Positions 37,103-46,235 of a stretch of DNA of 64,000 bases are shown here, piece by piece. Source of the DNA: a bacterium (GTDB taxonomy: Bacteria; Planctomycetota; UBA1135; UBA2386); assembly GCA_030432695.1 (NCBI GenBank), contig JAUILN010000019.1, forward strand, positions 62,001-126,000. The letters run 5' to 3'. The translations under genes and the position numbers were made by a program. A model generated the notes under the pieces. It was not told where the DNA came from and did not search any database. It saw only the letters and a program-made list of their open reading frames with translations. The number at the start of each line of letters is the position of its first letter. Position 1 is the first letter of the stretch.

Positions 37103-38023
37103 ATGGACTGGATCAACTACCACCACCTCCTCTACTTCTGGGTGACCGCCCGCGAGGGCAGCATCACCCGGGCCAGCGAGAGGTTGAACCTCGCCCAGCC
37201 GACCGTCAGCGGGCAGATCCAGTCGCTGGAGAAGTCGATCGGCGAGAAGCTGTTCCTTCGCCAGGGCCGCAAGCTCTCGCTCACCGAGACGGGACGACTG
37301 GTGTTCGGCTACGCCGACCAGATCTTCACCGTGGGCCAGGAGCTGGTAGACGTCCTGCGCAACCGGCCGACCCACGGGCCGAACCGGGTGAAGGTGGGCA
37401 TCGCTGACTCGCTGCCGAAGCTGGTGGCCTGCAACCTGCTCGAAGCGGCACTCGACGGCAAGACGCCCTCCCATCTGATCTGTCGAGAGGGCAAGCCCGA
37501 GTCGCTGCTCACCGAACTGGCCACCTTCGGTCTCGACATCGTACTGGCGGACGCGCCCATTCCGCCCACGGTCAAGATCAAGGCATTCAACCACCTGCTG
37601 GGCGAGTCCCCGATCCTGATCTTCGGCGAGCCTGGGCTCGCAGCCCGGCTCGGCCCGGGCTTCCCCAAATCCCTGAACGACGCACCGATGCTCCTCCCGA
37701 CCGAGGAGACGACGGTGCGCAAGCAGCTCGACGCCTGGTTCGACCGCAACTCGATCCGCCCGCGGATCGTCGCCGAGTTCGACGACTCGGCACTTCTCAA
37801 GACGTTCGGACAGCGCGGCCTCGGCCTGTTCCCCGCGCCGACGTTCGTCGAATCGGAGATCTGCAGCCGGTACGGTGTAGAGACCCTCGGCGCCCTGGAG
37901 GGAGTGCGCGAACAGCTCTACGCGATCACGATCGAGCGCAAGATCAAGAACCCCGCGGTCCTGGAGATCACCGAGAGCGCCCGCGCTCGCCTCGCGAAGA
38001 TGCAGTCGGCCGCGTCGGCCTGA
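37103..38023 (+). CDS. nhaR: NhaR-like LysR-family transcriptional regulator
   Basis: A 306-aa LysR-type protein. The N-terminal winged helix-turn-helix is typical of NhaR: MDWINYHHLLYFWVTAREGS, then ASERLNLAQPTVSGQIQSLE (about 21-45). The effector domain has VGIADSLPKLVACNLLEAAL, LDIVLADAPIPP and an EFDDSALLKTFGQRGLGLFP motif that is conserved in the NhaR group. NhaR controls Na+/H+ antiporter genes and osmotic responses in enterobacteria; no antiporter is adjacent here, so the target is open. Start MDWINYHH at 37103 is preferred to an upstream ATG because it matches the family start. Its 3' end carries a 26-bp repeat. Confidence 0.88.
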   Translation: MDWINYHHLLYFWVTAREGSITRASERLNLAQPTVSGQIQSLEKSIGEKLFLRQGRKLSLTETGRLVFGYADQIFTVGQELVDVLRNRPTHGPNRVKVGIADSLPKLVACNLLEAALDGKTPSHLICREGKPESLLTELATFGLDIVLADAPIPPTVKIKAFNHLLGESPILIFGEPGLAARLGPGFPKSLNDAPMLLPTEETTVRKQLDAWFDRNSIRPRIVAEFDDSALLKTFGQRGLGLFPAPTFVESEICSRYGVETLGALEGVREQLYAITIERKIKNPAVLEITESARARLAKMQSAASA

Positions 38024-38084
38024 AGAGGGGACCGGCCGCGTCGGCCTGATCAGGCGACCGGCCGCGTCGGCTTGTGGATGCCGT
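38007..38084. repeat. 26-bp tandem repeat, three units, across the nhaR stop codon
   Basis: Three units with period 26 begin at about 38007, 38033 and 38059, each carrying CGGCCGCGTCGGC(C/T)TG. The first contains the last codons and stop of the nhaR-like gene; the second and third lie beyond it. It looks like a local duplication of the gene end. Confidence 0.85.
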
Positions 38085-38111
38085 CGGCCCGAGGGCCAGC
38101 GCGCCGACGCA

Positions 38112-38567
38112 TCACCCCCCGTCCTCGGCGGTCGGCACGACGACCACCGGACATGGACTGAGCCGGGTCACCCGCTGCACCACGTCTCCGAAGGCTCGCG
38201 CCTCCGCTCGATCGACGAAGTGCGCACCGAGGAACAACAGCTCGGCGCGGTGCTTCATGGCCGCTGCCACGATCTCGCTCCAGCGCGGACCGACCCGCAC
38301 CTCGATCTCGACGTTCGGGCGATCGGCCAAGTAGGCGGACCTCAGCTCCTCGAGCCGAGCGTGCGCGCCCTTCTCCAGCTCCGACTGAAGATCCGAACTC
38401 CCCGAGGGCCGGCCGTAGAGCGTGAACTCGGCCTCGAGGTCACCGACCACGTGCGTCAACAGCAGGTGCGCATCGGGATCGGGGACGACCTGCTGCACCG
38501 CAGCGATCACGAGCTTCGACCGGGGTGAGAGGTCGACGGCGATCAGCACCCGTTTGATGGCGTTCAT
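38112..38567 (-). CDS. Universal stress protein (UspA family)
   Basis: A 151-aa cytoplasmic protein with the Usp fold: MNAIKRVLIAVDLSPRSKLV at the N-terminus, LLLTHVVGDLE, and LLFLGAHFVDRAEARAFGDV near the end, closing with RLSPCPVVVVP. The ATP-binding motif G-x2-G-x9-G-(S/T) is incomplete (GAHFVDR lacks the second glycine), so it may belong to the non-ATP-binding UspA type. Start at 38567 gives the usual length. It converges on the nhaR-like gene and is preceded by the palindromic region. Confidence 0.88.
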   Translation of the reverse strand: MNAIKRVLIAVDLSPRSKLVIAAVQQVVPDPDAHLLLTHVVGDLEAEFTLYGRPSGSSDLQSELEKGAHARLEELRSAYLADRPNVEIEVRVGPRWSEIVAAAMKHRAELLFLGAHFVDRAEARAFGDVVQRVTRLSPCPVVVVPTAEDGG

Positions 38568-39009
38568 GCGTGCCTCGGTCCGGCAATGACACCCCCACTG
38601 CCGGAGTTTCCTGCCAGAGCCCCCGGCCTGACCGAGGTTGCCACCGCCGCTTGGAGGCAGGGTCACGGGACACGTTCCGATCCAGTGCGTGCCAAGACCC
38701 CAGGAACACGAGTGCCCGGGACGAAGCCGCGAAACGCAGCCGAATCGGTGGATTCGGCGAGCCTGCACACCAGGGAGCACTGCGCGGCGAGGTCCTGGGT
38801 GCGAGGGCGCGTGCTGGGTGGAATGGTCTCCCGTGACCCTGCCTCGGAGCACTCGTGAGATCCCCGGAGCCCGCTTCGTCCACCGATCTTTTGACGGGTC
38901 GAAAGAACTGCACGGAAGGAGCTTACGCCAATTCGGAGAGCTTTGCCCCACAGCTGTGGACAGTGTGGAGAGTTCTTGGGGACAACCCCGGGCCTCGATC
39001 CGAACGACG
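38568..39009. other. Gene-free region with a large palindrome
   Basis: About 440 bp between the Usp gene and the end of the M28 peptidase gene, both leftward. Besides the palindrome at 38654-38845 it has a short inverted pair CCTCGGTC/GACCGAGG (about 38574-38581 and 38631-38638). No coding frame here resembles a protein. Confidence 0.6.
38654..38845. repeat. Imperfect ~192-bp palindrome (MITE-like or long-hairpin element)
   Basis: Perfect 17-bp outer arms GAGGCAGGGTCACGGGA (38654-38670) and its reverse complement (38829-38845) flank a sequence whose two halves stay partly complementary inward (for example CCCAGGA near 38700 against TCCTGGG near 38795). At the centre is a perfect CCGAATC/GATTCGG pair (38740-38746 and 38751-38757). 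The centre of the outer arms and of the inner pair coincide within about one base. No flanking target-site duplication could be made out. Confidence 0.8.
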
Positions 39010-40434
39010 TCACTCCACGTCGGCGAGGACCGCGAGCAGGTAGGCGACGGCTGCGGATCCGAGCGCCAGTTCGCGCTCGTTCACCGCGCCGGGCACGTCC
39101 GCCTCGCTGTGGTGGTAGTCGAAGTACCGGTGCGCGAGGGTCACCAGCCCGAAGAGGTGCGCGCCGTGCTCGCGGAGCGGCCCGATATCCGCGCCGCCAC
39201 CGCCGGGAAGCAGGGCACCCATCCCCTCGCGATCGAGCCCGGCGAGCGCCGCGTCGAGCGTGTCGAATAGCGCACCCGCACCGACCGTGGTGGTGAAGCC
39301 CTTCGGCACGAACCCGCCCCGGTCCGACTCCACCGCGGCGAAGTGCCGCTCGTCGGCGTGTGCCGCGGCATAGGCACGCCCGCCTCGGAGCCCGCTCTCC
39401 TCGTTCGTGAACAGGACGACCCGGAGGGTCCGTCGCGGCCGGAAGCCGACCTCTTGCAGCAGGCGCACCGCCTCCAGAGCGTGCACACAGCCGGCACCAT
39501 CGTCGTGCGCACCCGCACCGACGTCCCAGGCGTCGAGGTGACCGCCGACGACCACCAGTTCGTCGGCGAGGTCGCTCCCCGGCAGGTCTCCGACCACGTT
39601 GGCGGACACCGCGGTCCCGGCCGGCCGACAGTCGGCGATCAGACGGACTCGCACCTCGGCGCCTGCGTCGAGGCGGGCGGACAGCGCCTCCGCGTCGCGC
39701 GTGCTGATCGCCAGGGCCGGGATGCGCGGGAGCCCGTCGACATAGACCATCGAGCCGGTGTGCGGCAGGTCGTCGATCCGCGTGGTCATCGAACGCACGA
39801 GGACGCCCACCGCACCGTGCCGCGCCGCTTCGGACGCGCCCGAGACGCGCTGCGGAACGGCTTGCCCGTAGGCCATGAAGGTGTTGCGGAGCACGCGAGG
39901 CATCGGCCGGTTGAAGAACACGATCCGCCCGCGGGCCTCCTCCGAGCGTGCTTCGAGTTCCTCGAAGCTTCGGACCATCAGCAGATCGCCGACCAGCCCC
40001 TCCGCCGGCGTGCCGACGCTGCCGCCGAGCGCCAACACGTCGAGTTCCTCGGCCTCGGCACCGGCTGCATCGAGACGGATGGCTCGACCGACCTGCCCAC
40101 GCTCCCAGACCGGAACCTCGACCTCTTCGGCGCGCACCCGCGCGAGCCCCATCGCACGCATCCGTTCGACGCCCCACTGCACCGCGCGCTCCAACTCCGG
40201 AGTCCCGGCGAGACGACCCGGCGCCGTCTCGCACAGCGACCGGAGCAGCGCATGACTCTCTCCGACCAACGCCCGATCGACCAACCGCTCCGCCAATGCC
40301 TCGCCACCGATGTCCGCGACGAGCGCGGGCGTCGACTCGAGCGCGGCGAGATCGGCGTCCCCTTCCGGGCTACCGACGCAGGCCGACAGCGACAGCAGGA
40401 TCGAGCACGCCGTGGTCGCCACGCACCGCGTCAT
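39010..40434 (-). CDS. M28-family metallopeptidase lipoprotein with PA domain
   Basis: A 474-aa protein with lipoprotein signal (ILLSLSACVG). An inserted PA-type domain lies at about 110-245. The catalytic M28 domain has the dizinc ligands in GGHLDAWDVG, GAHDDGAGC, FTNEESGLRGG, VESDRGG and HHSEAD. The order matches plasma glutamate carboxypeptidase-like members of M28, which remove N- or C-terminal residues from small peptides. It probably works in the periplasm. The ATG overlaps the stop of the upstream enoyl-CoA hydratase, so it is the last gene of the leftward operon. Confidence 0.9.
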   Translation of the reverse strand: MTRCVATTACSILLSLSACVGSPEGDADLAALESTPALVADIGGEALAERLVDRALVGESHALLRSLCETAPGRLAGTPELERAVQWGVERMRAMGLARVRAEEVEVPVWERGQVGRAIRLDAAGAEAEELDVLALGGSVGTPAEGLVGDLLMVRSFEELEARSEEARGRIVFFNRPMPRVLRNTFMAYGQAVPQRVSGASEAARHGAVGVLVRSMTTRIDDLPHTGSMVYVDGLPRIPALAISTRDAEALSARLDAGAEVRVRLIADCRPAGTAVSANVVGDLPGSDLADELVVVGGHLDAWDVGAGAHDDGAGCVHALEAVRLLQEVGFRPRRTLRVVLFTNEESGLRGGRAYAAAHADERHFAAVESDRGGFVPKGFTTTVGAGALFDTLDAALAGLDREGMGALLPGGGGADIGPLREHGAHLFGLVTLAHRYFDYHHSEADVPGAVNERELALGSAAVAYLLAVLADVE

Positions 40435-41225
40435 TGCACCCACTGCGGCTTCCGCTTCTCCAGGAAGGCTGCCATGCCCTCGCGGGCCTCCGGTGTTGCC
40501 CGGAGCGAGGCGATCCATCGGGAGGTGATCCGGATCGCGTCGTCGAGATCGTGCCCGTGCACCGCACGGATCAGCGCCTTCGCACTTCCGAGCGCCCGCG
40601 GCCCCGACGTCAGTAGCTCGGCGACGATCCCCTCGACCACCCCATCGAGCTGGTCGGCGGGAACCGCCCGATGCACCAGCCCGACCCGCTCTGCCTCCCG
40701 ACCATCGAAGCGGTTTCCCAACAGGAACAACGCTCGCGCTCGGCCCTCGCCGATCTTCTGGATGACGAACGGCGAGATCACCGCTGGAACGATACCGAGC
40801 TTGACCTCGGTGAGACCGAACGACGTGTCCTCGGTGGCGATCGCGATGTCGGCCGCTGCGGTGAGGCCGGTGCCGCCACCGAGCGCGTGGCCGTGCACCC
40901 GTGCCACCACCGGCTTGGAGCAACGCGCGATCGACAGGAACGCGCCAGCCATTACGGCCGCACTGCGCTCGTTGTCCTCCTGCGGCAGCTCGGCCTGCTC
41001 CTGCATCCACGCGAGATCGGCACCGGCACTGAAACTCTTGCCCTTGCCGGACAACACGACCACCCGCACGTCACCGTCGTTGTCGGCGTGTCGGAACGCC
41101 TTGGTCAGTTCGTCGACGACCGTGCCGTTGAACGCGTTGCGCACATCGGGTCGGTCGAGCCGGACGTGCAACACGCCGTCGTCGCCAAGCTCGAGTTCGA
41201 GGGTCTCGAAGTCTCCGTAGGCCAT
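40431..41225 (-). CDS. liuC: Enoyl-CoA hydratase, probably methylglutaconyl-CoA hydratase
   Basis: A 264-aa crotonase-fold enzyme. The oxyanion-hole segments are GKSFSAGADLAWM (about 60-72) and HGHALGGGTGLTAAADIAIA (about 104-123). The stretch LGIVPAVISPFVIQKIGEGR is characteristic of methylglutaconyl-CoA hydratases of leucine degradation, which hydrate 3-methylglutaconyl-CoA to HMG-CoA. The methylcrotonyl-CoA carboxylase-type subunit upstream on the same strand supports this. Start MAYGDFETLE at 41225 fits the family; a longer frame begins at 41255. The stop overlaps the M28 gene's start. Confidence 0.85.
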   Translation of the reverse strand: MAYGDFETLELELGDDGVLHVRLDRPDVRNAFNGTVVDELTKAFRHADNDGDVRVVVLSGKGKSFSAGADLAWMQEQAELPQEDNERSAAVMAGAFLSIARCSKPVVARVHGHALGGGTGLTAAADIAIATEDTSFGLTEVKLGIVPAVISPFVIQKIGEGRARALFLLGNRFDGREAERVGLVHRAVPADQLDGVVEGIVAELLTSGPRALGSAKALIRAVHGHDLDDAIRITSRWIASLRATPEAREGMAAFLEKRKPQWVQ

Positions 41226-41276
41226 GGACCGAACGTAGCGCGGACCTCCGAGCATGGGAGCGCGAACTGGACGCCT

Positions 41277-41897
41277 TCACTTCCGCGACCGCGGCGTCGC
41301 CCACTCCACGGCGAGGCCCCCGTCGTCACCGTCGACGTCGCGAACACGCGATTCGAGACCATCGAGCAGCGCCACGACGCCGGTCTCGACCACCAGATGG
41401 TTGCGGTTCTGCACCGCGACGAACCCCTCCTCGACGGTGTGGTCGAGGAAGGCGGTCAGGTGGCGGTAGTAGCCCTCGACGTCGAGCAATCCGCAGGGCT
41501 TGGCGTGGATGCCGATCTGGGTCCAGGTCAACGCCTCGAACAGCTCCTCGAGCGTTCCGAAGCCACCCGGGAGCGCGATGAAACCATCGGCCAAGGCCGC
41601 CATCTTGGCCTTTCGCTCATGCATGCTCTCGACCTCGAACAGCTCCGTGAGGCCACGATGGGCCACTTCACGATGGAACAGGCCGCGCGGCAAGACCCCG
41701 AAGACCTCGCAACCCGCGGCGAGCGCGGCGTCGGCGAGTTCGCCCATGATCCCGACCGAGGCACCGCCATAGACCAACGCGAGGCCGCGGCGACCCAGCT
41801 CCGCCGCCAGCAGACGAGCCGCCGCGACGTAGGCGGGGCGGGCCCCCGCACGTGATCCGCAATAGACACAGACCCGCCGCATCGGTCGTTCGCTCAT
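41277..41897 (-). CDS. LOG-family protein (nucleotide 5'-monophosphate nucleosidase-like)
   Basis: A 206-aa Rossmann-like protein of the LOG/TIGR00730 family. Key motifs are VCVYCGSRAGARPAYVAAA at the N-terminus, LVYGGASVGIMGELADAALA, the MHERKAKM segment and the catalytic-site PGGFGTLEELFEALTW. Family members release nucleobases from nucleoside monophosphates (cytokinin activation in plants, purine salvage in bacteria). It lies between the carboxyltransferase and the hydratase with gaps of 123 and 51 bp and probably shares their transcript. A link to leucine catabolism is not obvious. Confidence 0.9.
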   Translation of the reverse strand: MSERPMRRVCVYCGSRAGARPAYVAAARLLAAELGRRGLALVYGGASVGIMGELADAALAAGCEVFGVLPRGLFHREVAHRGLTELFEVESMHERKAKMAALADGFIALPGGFGTLEELFEALTWTQIGIHAKPCGLLDVEGYYRHLTAFLDHTVEEGFVAVQNRNHLVVETGVVALLDGLESRVRDVDGDDGGLAVEWATPRSRK

Positions 41898-42020
41898 GCC
41901 GGAAGTGTCGGACCCGCCATGGGCCGGCGCCAGCGTCGAACGACGCAGCGGATCAGGGGAGGCCGACCGACCTGGGCCGGTTCGGTTCCCGTTCGGCGTT
42001 CGTGCGAACGTACCCCCACC

Positions 42021-43631
42021 TCACATGCGGAACACCGGCGCACGCCAATCCTCGATCGGCGCGTTCAACGTGGCGCTCAATGCGAGACCGAGCAGATCCC
42101 TCGTCTTTCGCGGATCGACGACCCCGTCGTCCCACAACCGTGCAGTCGAATGGAATGGGTGTCCTTCGTGCTCGTACTTGGCGCGCACCGGATCTTCGAT
42201 CGCCCGCTCCTGCTCGGCGGAGAGCTGCTCGCCCTTGGCCTCGAGCTGGTCGCGCTTCACCTGGCTCAACACCTTCGCGGCCTGTTCGCCACCCATCACC
42301 GAGATGCGGGCATTGGGCCACATGAACAGGAAGCGCGGCTGGTAGGCCCTGCCGCACATGCCGTAGTTGCCAGCTCCGAACGAGCCGCCGATGAGCACGG
42401 TGAGCTTCGGAACCGGCGCGGTCGCCACCGCCTGGACCAGCTTCGCGCCGTCCTTGGCGATGCCACCGTTCTCGTAGTTCCGCCCGACCATGAAGCCGGT
42501 GATGTTCTGCAGGAACAGCAACGGGATCCGGCGCTGGCTGCACAGCTCCACGAAGTGGGCCCCCTTCACCGCGCTCTCGGAGAACAGGATCCCGTTGTTG
42601 GCCAGGATGCCGACCGGGATTCCATGGATGTGCGCGAAGCCGCAGACCAGCGTGGTGCCGTAGCGCGCCTTGAACTCGTGCAGCCGCGAGCCGTCGACCA
42701 ACCGGGCCAGGACCTCGCGCACGTCGTACGGCGTGCGGTTGTCGGTGGGCAGCACCCCGAGCAGCTCTTCGGGTTCGTAGAGCGGATCCTCGGGAGCCTG
42801 CAACGGGATCTGCGACGGCTTCACCGTGTTCAGGTGCGAGACGATGTCGCGCACGGTCTCCAACGCGTGGTCCTCGTCCTCCGCGAAGTGGTCGGCCACC
42901 CCGCTGAGCCGCGTGTGCACGTCGGCGCCGCCGAGATCCTCCGCGCTCACGACCTCGCCGGTCGCGGCCTTCACCAACGGCGGCCCACCGAGGAAGATCG
43001 TGCCGTTGCCCTTCACGATGACGCTCTCGTCGCTCATCGCCGGGACATAGGCTCCGCCCGCGGTGCACGAACCGAGCACCGCCGCGACCTGCGGTATGCC
43101 CGCGGCCGACAGCCGCGCCTGGTTGTAGAAGATGCGCCCGAAGTGGTCGCGGTCGGGAAACACTTCGGCCTGCAGCGGCAGGAAAGCACCACCCGAGTCG
43201 ACCAGGTAGACGCACGGCAGCCGATTCTCGGCCGCGATCTCCTGCGCGCGGACGTGCTTCTTCACCGTCATCGGGAAGTAGGTCCCACCCTTGACGGTCG
43301 CATCGTTGGCCACGAACAGCACCTCGCGCCCGGCGACGAGACCGATGCCGGTGACCATCCCGGCCGACGGGGCCTCGTCGTCGTACATCCCCTTCGCCGC
43401 GAGCGGGCTCAGCTCGAGAAAGGCGCTGCCCGGATCGAGGATGCGCGCGATACGTTCCCGCGGAAGCAGTTTGCCCCGCTTGCGATGTCTGGCGACCGAC
43501 TCCTCGGAACCGCCGCGCGCGACCTGGTCGAGCGCGTCCGCCAATTCGCGGGCGAGCGCCTCGTGGTGGGACCGGTTGGCCGCGAACTCGGGCGTCCCGG
43601 GACGGATCTTCGACTGCAGGACCTCGGGCAT
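42021..43631 (-). CDS. mccB: Acyl-CoA carboxylase carboxyltransferase, methylcrotonyl-CoA type
   Basis: A 536-aa biotin-dependent carboxyltransferase. It shows the beta-subunit hallmarks: [58 protein letters not shown] (a signature of the methylcrotonyl-CoA group), [16 protein letters not shown] and [18 protein letters not shown]. The enzyme carboxylates 3-methylcrotonyl-CoA in leucine breakdown; the biotin-carrying alpha subunit is not in the window. Start [12 protein letters not shown] at 43631 gives the normal family length. Its downstream neighbour liuC catalyses the next pathway step. Confidence 0.93.
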   Translation of the reverse strand: MPEVLQSKIRPGTPEFAANRSHHEALARELADALDQVARGGSEESVARHRKRGKLLPRERIARILDPGSAFLELSPLAAKGMYDDEAPSAGMVTGIGLVAGREVLFVANDATVKGGTYFPMTVKKHVRAQEIAAENRLPCVYLVDSGGAFLPLQAEVFPDRDHFGRIFYNQARLSAAGIPQVAAVLGSCTAGGAYVPAMSDESVIVKGNGTIFLGGPPLVKAATGEVVSAEDLGGADVHTRLSGVADHFAEDEDHALETVRDIVSHLNTVKPSQIPLQAPEDPLYEPEELLGVLPTDNRTPYDVREVLARLVDGSRLHEFKARYGTTLVCGFAHIHGIPVGILANNGILFSESAVKGAHFVELCSQRRIPLLFLQNITGFMVGRNYENGGIAKDGAKLVQAVATAPVPKLTVLIGGSFGAGNYGMCGRAYQPRFLFMWPNARISVMGGEQAAKVLSQVKRDQLEAKGEQLSAEQERAIEDPVRAKYEHEGHPFHSTARLWDDGVVDPRKTRDLLGLALSATLNAPIEDWRAPVFRM

Positions 43632-43830
43632 CGGCAGCAGGTTAGGGCGGTGTCGCAGCGCTCGCCAGCCAGCAGCCGCGCGCGACGCGCAGGTTCCGGA
43701 TCGGGCGAGCCGCCCCGAGGACGGGGCGCGTAGCGGTCCCCTCTCCGGTTCGAACTCCCCCGCGCCGATCGGCTTGCCGACGGCGGGAACCGGGGTAGTC
43801 TCGTACGGGCACCTTCGGAGCCGCCCCCTC

Positions 43831-44229
43831 ATGCGTCGTCTCGTTGACTCGCTGCTTCTCGTTCTCGTCGTCTACTCGGTGACCTGGCCGGTCCTCCGGG
43901 GGTTCGGCGCAGCCGACGAAGGGCTCCCCCCCGGGGGAGCCGAGATGCCCCGCGCCGAAGTGATCGCCGTGGGTGAGGATGCCGGGGAAGGCAGCCACGT
44001 GGTGGCACTGTTCGGAGCGGTGCCGGGAGACCGCTACGAGGTGGTCGTCGAAACCTGCGAGGCTCGGTGCTCGGTGACCGGCACGGCCTGCGACAAGGGC
44101 CGCATGCGGATCGCGGTGCCGGCCCAGGCGTTCTGCCACTCGGGCAGCGTCACTGTGCGGAACGCGCAGGGGGAACAACTGGCGCACGCGCCACTGCGCA
44201 GCGGTCCGCACACCGTCATCTCGCTGTGA
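43831..44229 (+). CDS. Small membrane-anchored or exported hypothetical protein
   Basis: 132 aa. An N-terminal hydrophobic helix ([18 protein letters not shown]) is followed by a soluble part with four cysteines ([17 protein letters not shown] and AFCHSG), compatible with two disulfides outside the cytoplasm. No family recognised. The stop TGA at 44227-44229 lies inside the first unit of a 23-bp tandem repeat, and the gene converges on the terC gene. It diverges from mccB over a 199-bp gap. Confidence 0.65.
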   Translation: MRRLVDSLLLVLVVYSVTWPVLRGFGAADEGLPPGGAEMPRAEVIAVGEDAGEGSHVVALFGAVPGDRYEVVVETCEARCSVTGTACDKGRMRIAVPAQAFCHSGSVTVRNAQGEQLAHAPLRSGPHTVISL

Positions 44230-44337
44230 CACGTTCGCTCGCGGCGCGGTGACACGTTCGCTCGCGGCGCGGTGACACGTTCGCTCGCGGCGCGGTGACA
44301 CGTTCGCTCGCGGCGCGGTGATGCGTTCGCTCGCAGC

Positions 44338-44340
<3 letters not shown>
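44226..44340. repeat. 23-bp tandem repeat, five units, filling a convergent intergenic gap
   Basis: Units start at 44226, 44249, 44272, 44295 and 44318. The first four share GTGACACGTTCGCTCGCGGC plus CGC/CG and look identical; the fifth has several changes. The first unit carries the TGA stop of the rightward gene and the last carries the complement of the terC stop. The array therefore occupies the whole gap between two converging genes. Confidence 0.95.
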
Positions 44341-45081
<741 letters not shown>

Positions 45082-45090
45082 GGCGGGAAC

Positions 45091-45651
45091 TTACGAGGAG
45101 CGCGCCCCGTGGTCTTCCAGGGACTCGAGATGGCGTTGGAGCTGGCGCCGGCGGGAAAGGTAGAGGCGGCGGGCCTCCAGGTAGAGAGACTCCTGACCGC
45201 GTGCCATCGCCGCGAAGCCGCCGCACAGCAGTCCCGCGACGATTCCCAGGAGCAGCAGCTGGGGGAAGTCGACCGCGGCGCCGTAGACGGCTGCCCCGAA
45301 CAGCAGGACCGACAGCAGGATCATCACGGTCGAGCCGACCCTCGTCGGATCGTCTCGACCGGACCTGGCCAGACCCCAGCTGCGGAATCGCTCGAGCCCC
45401 CGTTCCCAGTCACGATCGAGCGCCGCGATCGCCTGGCGGGTCTCGATCCGGCCCAGCCGCACATTCGCAGCCTCCTGCCCGGCCTGGAGCTGCTCCGCGA
45501 CCTCGGTCCAGGCGGCCGTCTCGTCGAACCTGACGATCAGACTCGCACCGCAGTGCCGACAGGTCACGTAGCGCGTCGACTCGGGCACCTGGAGCGGTGC
45601 ACCACACGAGTTGCAAGCCAGTGACCGGATCTCTGCAGCCATGGCGGTCAT
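45091..45651 (-). CDS. Zinc-ribbon membrane protein, paralogue A
   Basis: 186 aa. An N-terminal zinc ribbon CNSCGAPLQVPESTRYVTCRHC has two CxxC pairs, then comes a helical stretch with AAWTEVAEQLQAGQEAANVR (probable coiled coil), two membrane helices (about 108-150) and a basic C-terminal helix. Start at 45651 is favoured because it makes an ATGA overlap with the upstream paralogue; MAAE at 45642 is the alternative. It ends nine bases before the terC start, so the two paralogues and terC probably form one operon. Function unknown. Confidence 0.75.
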   Translation of the reverse strand: MTAMAAEIRSLACNSCGAPLQVPESTRYVTCRHCGASLIVRFDETAAWTEVAEQLQAGQEAANVRLGRIETRQAIAALDRDWERGLERFRSWGLARSGRDDPTRVGSTVMILLSVLLFGAAVYGAAVDFPQLLLLGIVAGLLCGGFAAMARGQESLYLEARRLYLSRRRQLQRHLESLEDHGARSS

Positions 45652-46190
45652 TCGCTCGCGCCGCGAAGATCTTCGAGCTTGCGTAGCAGGTCGCGCCGCT
45701 TGCGCTGGTAGCGCTGCTTGCCATCGGCCATCTGCTTGGCCTTCGAGATGGAGTTCAACATCGCGATCCCCGCCGCGCCGATGATCACGAACGGGACGAA
45801 CATGATCGGCCCCCCGCCGGCAGTACCGATCCCGCCGACCATGATCAGGCCGACGATCGTGACCGCGACGAAGCCGACGATGGAAGCGGTCGCCGACGGA
45901 TCCTGTCGCCCGCCGTGCTTGGTCGTCACCTGGTAGCCCTCGCGCTCGCGATCCCAAGCCCGGTCGAGGCGTGCGATCTCGTTCTCGACCTCGATCGCGG
46001 CCAACCGTCGATCGACGCTCTCCTGCCCTTCCTGCAGCCGCTCGACGACCTCGGTCCAGGCCGCCGAATCGCCGCGCTGGACCTGCAGCTGGGCACCACA
46101 GTGGTTGCAGGTCACGAATCGAGCCGCTCCCGGGACCCGGAGCGGGGCACCGCACTGGTTGCAGGAGAGGGAGACGAGTTCCATGGTCAT
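45648..46190 (-). CDS. Zinc-ribbon membrane protein, paralogue B
   Basis: 180 aa (or 178 from the second ATG at 46184). It has the same layout as the next gene: zinc ribbon CNQCGAPLRVPGAARFVTCNHC, the conserved AAWTEVVERLQEGQESVDRR stretch, two membrane helices (about 100-145) and a basic coiled-coil tail (KQRYQRKRRDLLRKLEDLRG). The clear similarity of order and motifs shows a tandem duplication. It diverges from the Vms1-like gene, with about 45 bp between starts. Confidence 0.75.
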   Translation of the reverse strand: MTMELVSLSCNQCGAPLRVPGAARFVTCNHCGAQLQVQRGDSAAWTEVVERLQEGQESVDRRLAAIEVENEIARLDRAWDREREGYQVTTKHGGRQDPSATASIVGFVAVTIVGLIMVGGIGTAGGGPIMFVPFVIIGAAGIAMLNSISKAKQMADGKQRYQRKRRDLLRKLEDLRGASE

Positions 46191-46235
46191 GTCCACGATG
46201 CGGCCGCGGTTGACTCCCGCCCGGCCGGGAATTCG

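Noticed and set aside
43690-43800. GGTTCGAACTC resembling a tRNA T-loop
   Set aside because: The flanking bases cannot form a T-stem, and no acceptor or anticodon stem could be built around it.
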